Of a stretch of DNA of 64,000 nt, positions 29,457 through 47,411 are shown in pieces. This DNA comes from Tigriopus japonicus (taxonomy: Eukaryota > Arthropoda > Copepoda > Harpacticoida > Harpacticidae), in the NCBI GenBank assembly GCA_010645155.1, contig CM021313.1:300689-364688 (forward strand), written 5' to 3'. A program made the position numbers and the translations under genes. Under the pieces are notes generated by a model, which made no database searches, had not been told where the DNA came from, and worked only from the letters and a program-made list of their open reading frames with translations. Position 1 is the first letter of the stretch. Each line of letters starts with the position of its first letter.

Positions 29457-29462
29457 AATAAA
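29457..29462 (+). terminator. poly(A) signal of the GH31 gene
   Basis: AATAAA follows the stop codon (29450-29452) by four bases. This gives a very short 3' untranslated region and leaves about 300 bases to the convergent GIGYF stop at 29767. Confidence 0.6.
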
Positions 29463-29766
29463 CGTATTCATGCATGTTTGGTATTCAACTTCTTTTGATG
29501 GATGTGTGTGTTTTTTTTAAGTTTCGAAACCAAGCTCAGGTTTTCATTATTCATTGAGGACTCTGGACTGGAGAGACAAGAATTCTTCAAAAATGAATCT
29601 TCTTCCGTCATGGAGTTCCTTTGGCTCAAAGTAGATAGATTTTTCATAGATGTCGTCGTGTGATCATCATTAGGCAATTTTCCGGCGCTCTTCTCTCTCT
29701 CTAAACTTGGATGGTAAAGTGGTTCTTTCTTTTTCATTTGATTGATTGTCGTCGCTTTTGGCTCTT

Positions 29767-32700
29767 CTACTTGGGCATATCCAATTCGCCAGCATTAATA
29801 CGGTTACTCTGGACATTGAAGCCCAAGAGATGACTGGCATCCGTGGATTTGCCCTTGCCCTTGCCTCGCTTTTTATTCCTGCCTTTAGCCCCAGCTCCCG
29901 CTCCACCCACCGGGATGAACTCATCGTCATTGGGATTGATGGCCGTAGCCGGGGTCAGAAGCTCGTCCTCCAGATGAGCACGATTATTATTCTTTAAGGC
30001 ATTCTTGTGACGAGAGCGACGTTCCAGGTACTCTTGAGCGAACCCTTTGGCTTGTTTACCCTCTCCGATGTAACTCTTAACATAGTCATTCACCTATCAA
30101 AGAGAAACAACAAGCTTTGTCAAGACTCAAGTGAAAAAAGGCCTCTTCCTTACCTCATAGGGACTCTCGATATCGTTGAGAAAGGTCATAAAAGTAGGGA
30201 TATCAAGATTGGTGTTGAACTGCTCCAAAGCCGAGATACACCAAGCCTCAAAAGCGTTGCCTTTGGCGCTGTTTGTTTTCCCGCCCTTATTTTTCCCGCC
30301 TTTTTTGGATTGTTGTTGCGGCTGTGGTTGATTAACAGGTTGAGAACCGGTTGTTGGTTGGTTGGCTTGCTTTTGATTGGAGCGTCCAGTGGATTGAGGG
30401 ACTTCTTCCCAGAATCCACCTCCGTTATTGTTGTGACCTCGAGAGGCTTGGGACTGACTTGGTGGGGCTTGAGCAGGTCCTCCGCTCGTTCCAGCCATGG
30501 AGGCCCAACTCAGATTGGAGGCAGCTTTGCCCCAAACTGAGGCAGTGGCTAGGTTCATGTCTTGTCTTGATTTTCGCTCCATTTTTTGGTGTTCTCGGCG
30601 TTCCCGCTCAATGCGAGCTTCTTCCTCTTGGATCTCGGCCAACGATTTGACGGGCCCTTGGTTTTGAGAGTGGTCTGAGGCGAAATTGGGTCCATTGGCG
30701 GGGATTGATGCCCAACTGGGACGGTTGGATTGCTGGCGTCGCCGCATCTCCTCCTCGTCCCGCATTTGTTGCTCACGAATGGCCCGCATTTGCTCTTCAC
30801 GGAGTTGTTGCTGCTCGCGCTCTCGTTTTTCCTCCAGTTTTTGAATCTCCATGAGGCTCATTTTGCTTTGAGCCTCCTCCTGATTCTTTTTGGCCCATGG
30901 AGCCAACTTTGCTTGATTTGAAGTCTGTTGAGCGGCTAGGAACTCTTGTCTCTGAAGCTCTTCCATCTTCGAACGTTCCCTGTGTTCTTCCTAAAATCCA
31001 AAATCCCAATCAGAAAAGTAAGAAAGTACTAAAGAAACTAGTAATTCAATTGACGTTCTACCTGAAGCTTCTTAAGGGCGTCTTTCTGTTGAATTTTGAC
31101 CTCCTCGTTCAATTCCTGCTCTTTGGCAACGGTCATGGGTTCATCCGGTCGCACGGTTCCTTGCATTCCCGGAATATAGCGATTCTCGGCGGCTTGCTCG
31201 GCGGCTCGTTTGGCCTCTTTTTGGCGGCGTTTCTCCTCGGCTTTGCGTGTCTTCTTGTCTTTCTTCTCGTTGGATCGAGGCTTGACAAAGTCTTCTACCG
31301 ACACATCATTCTCAATCGGAATGTCAGGCGGAGGGGCCACTTTGTCACTTCGAAGTTGTTGTACTGAATGAATTTTGGTGTGTGGTTTTGGCTCTTCAGG
31401 GGCACAATCCTCGGATGATTCGTCCTCATTTTCCTCTGGTTTTTGATGGTAATTATCGTGATTGTTGTCCTCCCAAACACTTGTCTGCAAGACCCAAGAA
31501 GGTAAATCTCGTAAGTTATGTATTTTTATAACTAGAATCTAATATCTAATAGGTACGTACCTTGGTTTCAGGATGGTATTGCTCTGATGTCGGAACATCC
31601 CAGATTGAATGTTCAGATGCTCCTCCCTCCAAATCCCCACTACTTGAAGTTCTTTGGACATTCAGCCCACCAAAGCTGGTCAGTCTTTGATGTTGGTCAT
31701 GCTGCTGCTGTTGCTGTAGTTGATGGTCGACATGTCCTTCAAAGCTCGATTGATTGCCTTTGTCACTCTGAAGTTGGCTCAGGAGCGATTGTATGGCATC
31801 ATAGTCGTTTTTTGACGACGATGGAGGTCTTTGAACAGAATCAGGCCCTGGCGAGGTAGAAGCGATGGCTGAGGTTGGAACTTGGTGTTGGTTATGGAAT
31901 GAGGTATGAGATGAGCTTGAATTACTCAAACCCTGTCCAAAGCCAGTGGTGCGCTCTGGGGATCCATGCTGAGCTCGATTTTGTTGTTGCTGGTGCTGTT
32001 GTTGTTGCATATGGAGCTTTAAAGGGTCCATGGGCATGTCTGCAGGGGTGTTTGGATGTTGATGACGAAGAAGGGCCTCAGGGTGCAAGAGTGATCCTCC
32101 TCCAATACTTGGGTTAGGCCCATTTTGAGAGAACAGTAGGTTGTTAAAAACCTGATGAGGATCTTGCATTCTGGTTGCCGATTGCTGTTGTTGCTGATGG
32201 AGTTGTTGTTGCAAAGCCAGTAGTTGTTGCTGCCTTTGTTGAAGGAGTTGTTGCTCTTGTTGACGTCGAAGATGCTCAAGGATCATGGCTTCTTCTTGAA
32301 TCTTCTGAGCGTCAATCGGGCCAGGTTGAATCGCGACGCTAAAAGGATTGCCCCTGAAGATTCTCGTCATGTCCTTGAGGGACAGAAATTGATGGTCGCA
32401 AGTCCGACGAATCATCAAGTCATTCGGGAAATAGCCCAAACTACTCCAATCCAGCATATCTGAAGTGGCAAAGGGGCCTTGGGTCTGCCTTTGAGGATCT
32501 AAATAGATCCATTGGACATTTTCAGGTCGAAGCCCTTCGTCTTCAATGGGGGGAGCCTGGTAGGTTGATCCTTGAGCTTGCTGATGAAACTGGGGATGTT
32601 GGGGTTGCTGTTGATGCTGTGGGTGGGATTGGTGCAGTTGTGGACTATGTTGAGGTGTCCGATCCGGTTTTGAGGTCTGAAGTTGTAGATCCATATGATC

Positions 32701-35093
32701 AATATCATCGTCATCCACGAGTTTACTGACCAGATGCCCGGCATCCAAATGAGATCCGGGTTCCTCACTTGCTTGATCGCGATGATCATGGTTATCCGGC
32801 AAAGTTTGAGTTGCAGGAGCTTCCGGTGGCGAAGGCTGTTGCTCTAAATCCGGAATATCTTCCGAATGGACCTCCTCATCGGCCCCTTGTCCAGTGGACC
32901 GATCTGACGACGACTGCTTCTCTTGGGCGTCACTGGGCGTGGCATCCTTTGACGCAGAGCTAATCGAGCTACGGGCCTCCCGGCCATTCTCATCGGGTAG
33001 ATCGTCCGGGTCAACTTCCACTTCGACCACATTATCATCTTCATCGGCCCAATCCAAGGGGCCCTCATCTTCGCCCGAATCACCACCATTGATCCGCATG
33101 GCCTGAAATTTCCCGGAGGCATCAAAAGTGCCTCCTTTACCGGTCCCACTCTCCTCACTGGCCCATTCGGGCAAGTTCTCGGATTCATTCCTAAAACGCC
33201 TCTGACCCAAAGCAGAGCCATGATGGCCTCCACGTCCTCCACGACTGCCTCGATTGAAGCCATCACCGGCTGAAGGAGGGTCTTTCCATCGGGGATTTCC
33301 ACCGGGAGGAGCGGCGCCATTGACATAGTCGTTGAAGCGTCCTCGGGCAAAGGCTTCTTCACCGCCGGATCGCTCTCGCCAAGTGGGACCCGTGTTCCAA
33401 CGACGAGTGGCATTATTCGCATTGGCACTTCGCCATCCCCCGGATTCGTTATCGTCGTCGCCGGTTTTTCGCCAATCATCGTAGGGAGCTCGAGAGTAGT
33501 TCTTACGGGTGGCCAAAGTCGGATCCTCGACGCTTCCGGATCCAGGACGATCAAACCAACCACCTCGGTCACTCAGAGACCGATCGTAGCCTCGACCTAG
33601 AACGTAAAGTGGAGGGGTTTTACAATAGGATTCGAATGTTGCGAAATCCCTCGGTGTGGCTCAAAAGTTTTGCGACCTAACCATTAACGAGGGTCTGAAT
33701 TTTACAATGGCTTTAATGCCAAATTTTAGAAATCTTGAACGAATTTGAGTGCTACCAAAGAACTAGTTCCTAGTTATGGACATTTCATGTTCGTGGTTTC
33801 TTAAGTTAAATTTTCGACTTTCTAATCGTTGGCTCACGGAAGTCGTGAAACAACAACAAATCTTATGAAAATCGGATCGAATTTCAAACATTTGAATTTG
33901 CTGATCGTTGAGAAATGAAATTTCCAATTCCTACGTCGCCCTGTGGCTCCCATTTTGCCGTTTGATGTTCAGCAAAACATCGTGTAACCTCAAAACAATT
34001 TCACAGGTTTTCCTCGTTGATTTAACGTTTAATAATATTTGTATCCAAAAGCGAAAGTAATAAGACTTTTTTTAAACACTATAAAGGATTATCCTTGCAT
34101 TCAAGGTTAATCTAGATCTAGATTCGTCAAGAATCTATTTTCTAAATTGGTCAACTTTAAGATCAAATGTTTCGAGTATTGAACTTGACAAACAAGCGTT
34201 GGCTCGGTATTTTGCCTCATAAAAATTTCTTTTTTTCGTCAAAAAAAAAAAAAACGAGAAATATTCTATTTGAACTATCCAAATATTTTCAAAAGCTCTA
34301 TTTTTAGAACTGAACCTCACTCCACTCATCTTCTATTGGGTACCTCACGCCCTATTGGGCTCACACAACTTTTCAACCAAACCCTAAACCATAAAAATGA
34401 GAGCAGCACGTCGACTGTGGTATTTAAAACGCCATCACAGCCTTCAAATTTCCCTGAGTCCATGACTCATAAACATGAAATGGTTCTCCACTGACCTCGT
34501 CCTCTGGCCGCGGGTCCCAAACCCAAGAATTCCTCTTCCTCATTGACACTCCGATGGCGTTCAAAGCCCCGCCCTCGTCCCAGTGAGCCTCCGGGCGGTC
34601 CCCCGCCCCTCATGCCTCTGATACCCGCCCCTGCCCCGCCTCCTCGCGCCAAAGCGGCGCTCTCGAGCGGCATTTCTTTGCGACTATTCCGCAAACTCGT
34701 GTCGGAATTGACGCCTTTCTGCCACGCCCGCTGTTCCTCCTCCGACATGGAGTCCTGCAAATTCAAAGGCGGAGCCGGCATCTTGTTCCAAAGCTTCATC
34801 TCAACCAGTGGGTCATCCTCGGGTAAGGTCACGCCCACGCGCATTCGATCCCGATCCTTGAGCATGTACTCATCGAACAAGGCCAACATCTCTTCGCGAC
34901 CATAGCGAAAATCGGCCAATTTGAAACTGACCGCGCCACGCCCATTATTGGCACCGGACGCCGGGCTGTGGTGGTTCAAAGAGTGGGACGAGGAGGCGTG
35001 ATGGGCTTGAGAGCCCTGGGGCGTGCCATTAGCCTCGTGAAAAGTGTCGCGGAGCCACTGAGGTCCAAATTGCAGACCCCCCGTTTCCGTCAT
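29767..35093 (-). CDS. GIGYF: GIGYF (PERQ amino-acid-rich, GYF domain) translational repressor, 1,406 aa
   Basis: The exons 34496-35093, 31561-33596, 31062-31484, 30154-30990 and 29767-30093 join with consistent phases (total 4,221 bases). GIGYF proteins bind the cap-binding protein 4EHP (eIF4E2) and repress mRNAs, including on stalled ribosomes. Residues 62-70 (FRYGREEML) are the 4EHP-binding motif. About residue 342 there is the conserved PEWA...GTFDASGKF block. The GYF domain is at about 559-616 (WIYLDPQRQTQGPF...GYF) and binds Pro-rich partners. Gln-rich tracts, a charged helical segment and the C-terminal LDIPTFMTFLNDIESPYE block follow. The start is the first ATG of the MTETGGLQFGP exon. 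A CTTTTTTCAG acceptor at 35383 suggests a non-coding first exon upstream. The protein is slightly longer than human GIGYF2 (about 1,300 aa), mainly from low-complexity sequence. Confidence 0.95.
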
Positions 35094-35326
35094 GCTCAAT
35101 CAAGGTCGAGACTGAAGAAATCACCCAAGAGACTTGGACTCAATTACGGTTGTAGATGGACCACCCCAGATGCGGTCACGGGTTTTTAGCGGGATTGTGA
35201 GTCCGATCGATGGATGGATTGGTAAGTGGTGAAGGTTGGATGGCTGAGAACGAGAACGAGAATGAACGAGTCCACGAAGACGAACGAGAAGATTGAAGAG
35301 TAGTAAGTCAGAACGGAGTGAGTGAA

Positions 35327-35347
35327 TGTGTGTGTGTGTGTGTGTGT
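35327..35347. repeat. (TG)n microsatellite in the GIGYF 5' region
   Basis: Ten TG units in a row lie in the likely 5' leader exon of GIGYF, between the start codon and the candidate upstream acceptor. The copy number is probably variable. Confidence 0.9.
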
Positions 35348-35382
35348 TACGATTGGCCTTAAATCAATGCAAGTTGGCCTAC

Positions 35383-36788
35383 CTGAAAAAAGGTCAGATT
35401 AGAGTTCTAGTTCAGAAGAGACGACACGCGGGCTCGACTGGTATGATTTGTAGTGATGGATCTCGAGACCGAAAGCCATGCACGATACGCAAAGTTTGAA
35501 AGGGTTTTGGGAGAGTTTTTGATTAGTGAAGTGAGTATATGTAATGAATGAGTATGTGTAAAAATGAAAATGAGTACATGTAGTGTTTTCGAATGTTAAA
35601 ATAAATTGAATAATCGATTGAAAGTGTTGTAACGTTTTGTTTCAGAAGATTGTGGAGAACGAGATTACAACGGTAAAGAAAGGTGAAAAGGTAAGTTTTT
35701 TCACTAAAATCACGTTTTACATCAAACTCCAAGTTTCAATAAAAACCAAGCATCAGAGCCAAATGATACATTTCATCATGGCCCTGCAAAGGCATACGAA
35801 CCATTTACGCGCCTAACTATTTTTGATTAAAACGGTCGTTATTTGGCTTATATAAAGAAAATCTATCTTGAAAATATGGTTAAAACTCGTTTTCCGCATG
35901 TCAGTTATTTTGGTATAGTCCTCTACTTCATGTGTACACAGCCAGTCGAATGGCATCACTGAATGTGCCATCGAATGGGTATGTGAGCTTCAGGCAAGAT
36001 ATCCACGCTCGTTATTCTGACTATGCCTAAAAATCAAAGATCAGGGCGACGTAAGTTTGAAATACGACTTTCTTAAATATAGAGTTATTCTAAGATTTGC
36101 AATAGGTCTTAGAATTGTCATTTTTACTTTTGGCACCCTTAATAGATAAATTTGTTACAATTTGTTTAAACATTGTAAGTTTTGAACATTTTATTTAATG
36201 CTCCATTTTCGTCACCTTTGTATCATGAGCAGTCAGAATACTGTTTATCACCAAATATCCGAACAGCGACATAAGCCAAGTCCAGCTTTACTCCACAAAG
36301 AAATAGATCAGGGCCTGAAAATTTGAACTACAAAAGCCAAACTACATATAGTATACATTCAAAGTTTCCGTCAAGCAAAAAAATTGAGCATAAAAACCTA
36401 AATTAACTTTTAAACATCAGAAAAAAATTGGTGGTGAGAAAACATAATCCAATTACTGTTTGTTAAAATTAAATGCTTCAAAAATTTTATGTAAAAAATA
36501 ATCACCCTTGCATATTTGGCCTTGAATGGCCACAGATATGAGCGGAAATGAGTAATGCGCAAATTGATCAGGATGGCGAAATCTCTTGATGGAAAACGAA
36601 TCATCTTAGTTCATGAAAATTCTAAACAATAACAAATGATTTGGCAATCGTGTCCTATAGGTATCTAAGAGATTATTAATCTCATAATACTCACAATCTA
36701 TTACGAAAACAACGTTAATCTATGGCAAAGCCCCAAATTGCAATAGAAAGCTTGTCGTTTCGTCACCTGAATTATTGACTATTTTTAG
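35383..36788. other. head-to-head spacer between GIGYF and the TMEM216-like gene
   Basis: About 1.4 kb separates the presumed GIGYF leader exon (minus) from the acceptor of the first recognised TMEM216-like exon (plus). It should contain both promoters and possibly non-coding first exons. No coding exon, TATA box or element with clear ends was recognised. Confidence 0.35.
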
Positions 36789-36835
36789 GATCCAAATGAT
36801 CCAGGTGCTGTTGTTCCAAAACAGAGGGAACAATC

Positions 36836-38133
36836 ATGAACTACTCATTGACGTTTGAATTGCTTCTTTATGTGAATATTTTCTATTTTGGCGTCTATTC
36901 CTGCTTGGAATTTGCTCTGATTGTTTATAAGGCCTTCAATTTGCCTGCATACCAATTTAACTCCAAGAATCTCATCAATGATCTCATTCTTCTTACATTT
37001 CTGGTGATTTTCGAGACCATTCGATTGATTCTGGGACAAAAACATGAAGCTGTGAGTTGGTATTATTTAAAGAGACTTTATATTCTAAACTAGAGCTTTT
37101 TGTTTGTTTATTTTATTTGTCCACTAATGACGTCACATTCCATCAGACGTCTGTTTTCTTATCATCTGAATCAGAAAGATTGGAGTAGGCCTTGTTGAAT
37201 TGTATGACAAATAGGCCTAAAATCTGACAATGCTTTTCTTTTTCATTTTGCATTTATGATGCAACTCGAATTGCAAACGCTAATGTTGTTGAACATTTGG
37301 AAAACTGGCATTTTGCATGTTGTGTCATTGACTGTTATTGATGATAATCATCTAATTTTTAGGTGATAACTAACTTCTGGACTTTGAAACTATTTGTAGG
37401 GTTTACTTGCTTTTATGTTGAGCATTGTTCAAACTTCTAGAATTTTTTATTACTGTGCTTTCTACAAGCTCAATTTTCAAAGTCAGAAAACAACCATCTT
37501 ATGCATGGTAAAATTTGGATACAGTAAATTTGTCCGTCATTTGCAAAAGCTTTCTTAGATCCAACTTTATCTGTTTTTAAAGAAATGCACAAATGTTTTG
37601 ACTTTGCTTTCTCTTAAGGCTGGTCTACACACATGTCAAATAATTCATCAAATAATTTGACAAATATTTGCCGAAATGTTCAAAATGTTTGGTGAACCAA
37701 GTACTATGAATGAGTCAGACATGAAACATTTCAACAAATGTTTGTCGAATTATTTGACGTGTAGACCACCCTTTACCAAAGCTATTGAACAAGAACTTTT
37801 GGACGATACTTTGCAATCATATTAATTTTAGTTTGCATTCGATCATGAAAAATCAAGTCTAATGAAAATAACGCTGATGTTTGAAACTGTCATCCAAAAC
37901 GTTCTCTTTTTCAGACCGACTTCGACAAAGATCTGAATGCGGTTTTCCGGCTTTTGGTCCTCACCGTTCCCAACATGTATTTGGTGGCCTTTTTTTCCTT
38001 CTGGCAGACTTACGTGACCCGTTTGGAATTGGCCTTGGGTGTGATCATGCTCATCTTTCAAGCTAGTCAAATGATCAGTTCATTCATCGTTTTGGCCCAA
38101 AAATACTGGCCTCGTAAAGTTCGCAAGGTTTAA
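36836..38133 (+). CDS. TMEM216: TMEM216/TMEM80-family four-pass ciliary membrane protein, 144 aa
   Basis: The two exons 36836-37051 and 37915-38133 join in phase 0 (GTGAGT and TTTTTCAG sites). The protein has four hydrophobic segments at about residues 7-27, 43-63, 80-100 and 112-132. Family-like blocks are LLYVNIFYFGVYSCLEF, DLILLTFLVIFETIRLILGQ and QTYVTRLELALGVIM. These compare with EVIRLFFGTKG and LLQTYVLRLEAIMNGIL in human TMEM216 (145 aa). TMEM216 is part of the tectonic-like complex at the ciliary transition zone. TMEM80 is the closest alternative and cannot be excluded. The leader exon begins at 36789 and contains a short upstream frame from 36796. The start chosen is the first ATG in the family frame, with a stop further upstream in that frame. 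It is convergent with PI4KB, 240 bases away. Confidence 0.85.
37616..37773. mobile_element. 158-bp MITE in the TMEM216-like intron
   Basis: The ends AAGGCTGGTCTACAC and GTGTAGACCACCCTT, plus about 20 more bases of inverted similarity (GTCAAATAATT), enclose a short AT-rich centre. The target duplication was not resolved, so the superfamily is unknown. Confidence 0.6.
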
Positions 38134-38203
38134 AGGTCGAAACCAATGCCAAAGATCCGTCCTTACTAGTAATGCCTTGTCCGATTGAACTAAGTTATAG
38201 TGA

Positions 38204-38209
38204 AATAAA
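38204..38209 (+). terminator. poly(A) signal of the TMEM216-like gene
   Basis: AATAAA lies 70 bases after the stop codon (38131-38133) and well before the convergent PI4KB stop at 38374. Confidence 0.6.
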
Positions 38210-38373
38210 ATGCCAACATGAAGAAGTTTGTGTGTAAAGATATATGCCACTAATATAATCAATTATTTCCAATTAGTGTTGTATTCGCAGTTATTCTGAC
38301 AAGAGCAAGAGCACGAAGGGAGTTGTGATAGATAGAAAAAATAGTCGTATGAGCGGGAAGAGAGCTACACGCT

Positions 38374-43108
<4,735 letters not shown>

Positions 43109-43680
43109 ATTGAGACTGGATGATGAGTCAGGGCGATTGTAGGGCTTCTTCCCGCGGCGGATCTGCCAAGTCCGCGTGAATCATGGATGACGTTGAGATA
43201 AAGAAGGAGGTTCTACTGAAGGAGGATTAGCGACACGCCTATTTAGGACATCTCCACATCTTGGTGCGACTTGGTGACGAGTACGGAGGGACACGAGCAC
43301 GGGGAGTGAGTGTGAGAGTGAGTGTAGGCACTAGGCACTTGGCGATCAATGTCACAGACCTTGGAGTGGCGTTCACGGAGGAGGAGGAAGGCACCTTAAC
43401 AACAGCAGTGGCCGAGAAGAAGAAGAAGAAGGAGGAGGAGGACGAGGAGGAGAAGTGGATGTGGTCGATGGAGACGGGAGGAACGGAGAGAGAGACAGAG
43501 GAGATCCTGCTGCTGCTGATTCTTGGATGTGGTCGAGGAGGTCCTTTTCGGAGGAGCCGTTCGCTCAGGCAGGAACCTATCACCGCAGGACGCGAGCTTC
43601 AGCTGACGCGTAGCCCAAGAAGGCCCTTAAAACGGTGCGGCTCTGCAGTGAATATGAACGAAATTGCCCAAAGACGATAG
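43109..43680. promoter_or_regulatory. GC-rich 5' flank of PI4KB with purine-rich simple repeat
   Basis: This stretch is clearly more GC-rich than its surroundings and contains a long GAA/GAG run on the plus strand (about 43410-43510). The position right upstream of the PI4KB start suggests the leader and promoter. A 139-codon plus-strand frame through the run is low-complexity and was not called a gene. Confidence 0.4.
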
Positions 43681-45779
43681 AAAAAGGTGTTTGATAGCAA
43701 ACATCACTCGAAACCAAAGTTGCAGCTTGATAGCGCTCCTTTTCTTACCATTAATTTCTAAACGGATTGTAACACCGCCGACGCCACCGAGAATCGGTGA
43801 GAGGCGAGACAGATGCTCTCCTTGAAGACATCCTAATTAGAACCCTTCCAATAATCCTATCCCCTTCCACTTCTTCCATTCACCTTTGGTCTGTAGCCTC
43901 GTTTGATTGGGGGTAGGAATCTTGTACTATTTTACTTTACTTATTCATATTTTATCTATTTCCTTTTTGTTTAATAAAGGTCTTAACATACAATCTCGAG
44001 TTATTTTACGGATGTTTTCTGTTCTCCGGAATTAGTCGAAACTGAGCTGCTTCAGATCAATAATAATAATACCAGCTTCAGACAATGGGTTCAATTATAT
44101 ACGGATGAAGTTTCATGAAAATTGAGCGTGTTTTTGGAAAACTATGGCCCTGTTATTAACAATGAAACTTACACCCAAAGCATCTACACTCTTCCCCATA
44201 AAAACATCATTTTTAGTCAGTATTTTGCCGTCTGAAATGGTTGAAGTCCATTGGATGCCAAATATCAACATTTTGACAGGCCAAACCGAGAGGAAGCACG
44301 AGATTGAACAAATTATTCATCAACCTATAGTTGAGTTGTTGATGATTCCCTCTGAATAATTATTCATGCAGAATGCAGTAAAGAACAAATCACCTTCATG
44401 GAGCACTCCCCTATCTTTCACTCCTTAGGGCCTCATTGGGCTCTCAAAAACAACAACAAATAGCTGCCTTCGCATCCTCTTCTGTAAGTATATCCATGGC
44501 TCAGGAAGAAGAGCGATTGTAGGCATACGTTCGAGCGATTTTCAATCTAGTCTATTTGGTCGTCCAGGGAAGAAATAATGACTAGATCTCTTTAGCTATT
44601 ATGTTCCCTTAGCCTGCGCCATTTGCGAGAGAAAAACTTGGCCCAGCTGCGCTAGCTTCGAAGATCGCAGGGCGACTGTGTGCTCAGAAGTGGCGACTCT
44701 CTATCCCGTGAAGAAAAAAGTACGTAGGGTACACTAAGCTTGTTCAGGATTTGGTCGTCACGCCGGCAAAAATTTTAAAAGTATGAAATTTCCACCATTT
44801 TGGGGTGTAGGGTTGTGCACCAGCTGATGAAGCAAAGTTGTCCTAATTTGACATGAAGTGAGATCTAGCCATTATATGGTCTGTGGTTTGTCTGCTCATG
44901 TTATTGAAACCATGGAATTTACAAAAAAAATCAAATGGGAGAGCATTTCCATTTGACTGGGATTGTAAAGCAACAAACCACCAGCAGTGATCTTGCTTCA
45001 ATAAGTAAAAATAGGACTTGAAGAGTGTATTATTTCTCGTTGGTTCTTGCCTGATTTGATGGGAGTGTTGATAACTTTTAGCATGCAAATGCCATTTTCT
45101 CCAGTACAACATCTCATTTAGGTTACTTGATAATAAAAGAAGATCCTTGTACAACCACTTAAATTAGGGCTTGACCTTCTATTCTATGAAAGCTATTATG
45201 GAAAATACATGAATAAGTTAAATATTTACCCTGTAGATGAAATCAATAACATGTTGTTCCCACCAACCAAATTGCATCAAACATTTTGAGCCATGGTTTG
45301 ATAAATTATTGGTTCCATCTTTCTTCAGATCTTTTAAAGTGCCAAAAACTGAAGACATACTCTTTTTTGGATAGGTTGGTAACTAAGAAAAATAGGCTCA
45401 TGGCCCTTTGGTCAAAACTCACCATGTCTCTTGTGCATATCAGAAGGATCATTTTCTAAAACTCTGCCTGCAAAAAATTCCTCGCTTTTCAGGCACAAAA
45501 TGGAAAAATTTAAGATTCAAACTCCAAACCTTCTATGAGAATTGAAAAAGCTTGTGTCATTTTTTGAAGCCGACCTATCACTAGAAAGGAGGATCGTCTG
45601 TTGAGGACGACGCAAAGGGAGTGGATTCGAGTTCTGGGCAGAGCCATGAAAACGACTAGCAAGGCTAGGTGGCAGACCGGCTGGTTCAAATTCCTGAATA
45701 ATTGTAGGCTTCTTCAGTCAAATCGCAGACGGGTAAAGGAGGGACTAAATTAAGCGCCTCCTGACAAGGATGGACAGTG
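43681..45779. other. no supported gene; intergenic DNA before a transposon block
   Basis: The plus-strand frame 44144-44359 (71 codons) and minus-strand frame 45154-44843 (103 codons) show no recognisable family. Bases 44600-44710 and 45580-45780 are GC-richer. Phrases such as YGKYMNKLNIYPVDEINN on the plus strand near 45200 hint at a decayed transposon protein, but no family could be assigned. Confidence 0.35.
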
Positions 45780-47375
45780 CACGGGTAGTTATTTAAGGAA
45801 ATTTTTAATTTCAATGGCATTCCATTTTCAGTGGTACCACACCATAAGCATAAACCTTGGAAAGAAGGAAATGCATAAATTAAAATCTTCCCCCATGGAA
45901 AATGAGAGAAATGGCCTTTTTAGTTTTGGCATGGTTTGAATCCATTTTCCTCCTTATCCAATCATGAGAAGGATGTCTCCTTTGTAACACATTTTTGGGC
46001 CCCAATGTGTCCTTGATATGGAGCAAAGCTTAATTTCGATTTTGCACATCATAGACAATTTATTGATTTAGAAGGCTTTGTTTATTGCAATCAAGAAAAG
46101 TTGAGAAATACAAGCTTCAATTTGCTATGATAACAATGATGAAGAGGAGCAAAATGTTCCTTGAGGATAGTGCTTCAAGTGCATTAATTTGCTTAGTTGC
46201 TGTTTTGATAATTCTAATGAAAGCCTTTCTGAGTTAAAATTACAAAAACTGAACAACTATAAAGTAAGGCAGTTTATTTATCATCAGAAATGGATTCACA
46301 ATGGCAAACAATACAAGGCAAAAAAAGGAAATAGGAAAGTCATGGTGGTCAAGAAACAAGACTTGGAATGGAAAATGTTGAACAATGAACTCAAAATCAC
46401 AACTGAACAACATGACTCATATTCACATAGTTTTGTTACAGAACTTTTAGGACAACTTTCAGATGATTTTCATTGATGTGTTGGAAACTGAGTGCACTGT
46501 GAAGATTTTTTATGCATGGAAATTGTTTGTACACATGGCACACTAGATGAGATTGATGCTCGTGCTCTCTTTGATGTATAAGTGACATTTTGCTCACAGG
46601 CCTGTGATTTTGTCACTTTTAAGGCACACAATCAGCAAAAGAAATGATCAATGATCACATTGTCCTGGCTTCAATAACTTGGATTCTTCAAAATCCTTTG
46701 TTCTATGTTCTTCACTCGGTCATTAGTGCACTTTACCTCATGCAAATTTTTGTTGGCATGAAATACTTTGCCTAAAGTGGAAGGCCAACACAATATTGTT
46801 CATTTGGTGATTGCAATCTTGACATGGAGGATTTCTCGCAAGAAAAAAGCGATTTGCAGAATGATATTCAGGATTGCACACAATGACCTTTCTAAGCACA
46901 TGATCAACGAAGAAATGACCAATCTACCACAATAACATCATCTCAGATGTACCAAACTGATTCAAATTAATCACCAATAGATACAGGATGTAAAAGTCAC
47001 TTTCACAAACTAAACAAACATGCTGTGCCTTGAATATCCTTGTCCCATCTTGTGTTGAGGTAGTGATACTCATACATCAAATTAAACTCAAGTCAAGAAA
47101 TTGGCCAAGGATCAGTTAATTACAAACATCAGTACAGTTACACTGAAAGGTAATAATGTAAGGCCCTACATTCAGGAGATGCCCTTCTCATGATTTTAAT
47201 CAAGGGGAAAAAGATTCAAAACACGTCATAACTAAAATGACAATTTCTGTCATATTCCATGGGGGAAGATTTTAATTTTTGCATTTTTTTCTTCCGAAGA
47301 CTTAAGCCAATGGTGTGGTACCACTGAAAGTGGAATGCCATTGAAATTAAAAAAATCTTGAAATAACTACCCGTG
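45780..47375. mobile_element. 1.6-kb DNA transposon with about 120-bp inverted ends and 4-bp TSD (Chapaev-like by structure)
   Basis: The ends CACGGGTAGTTATTT and AAATAACTACCCGTG are flanked by AGTG on both sides (45776-45779 and 47376-47379). The inverted similarity continues about 120 bases inward, including GGCATTCCATTTTCAGTGG and ATCTTCCCCCATGGAA blocks. CAC/GTG termini with a 4-bp duplication fit the Chapaev branch of the CMC superfamily; this is structural inference. Inside, the plus-strand frame 46189-46476 (95 codons, Lys-rich, starting in a TTG context) may be a transposase fragment, but I see no catalytic motif. Confidence 0.6.
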
Positions 47376-47411
47376 AGTGGAAGAAGATGCGACATGAGTT
47401 GGTCTAATGCG

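Noticed and set aside
32844..33572. 242-codon minus-strand frame
   Set aside because: Overlaps the GIGYF exon in a different frame; GIGYF has domains and phase support.
43261..43680. 139-codon plus-strand frame
   Set aside because: Runs through a GAA/GAG simple repeat in the PI4KB 5' flank; low-complexity peptide.
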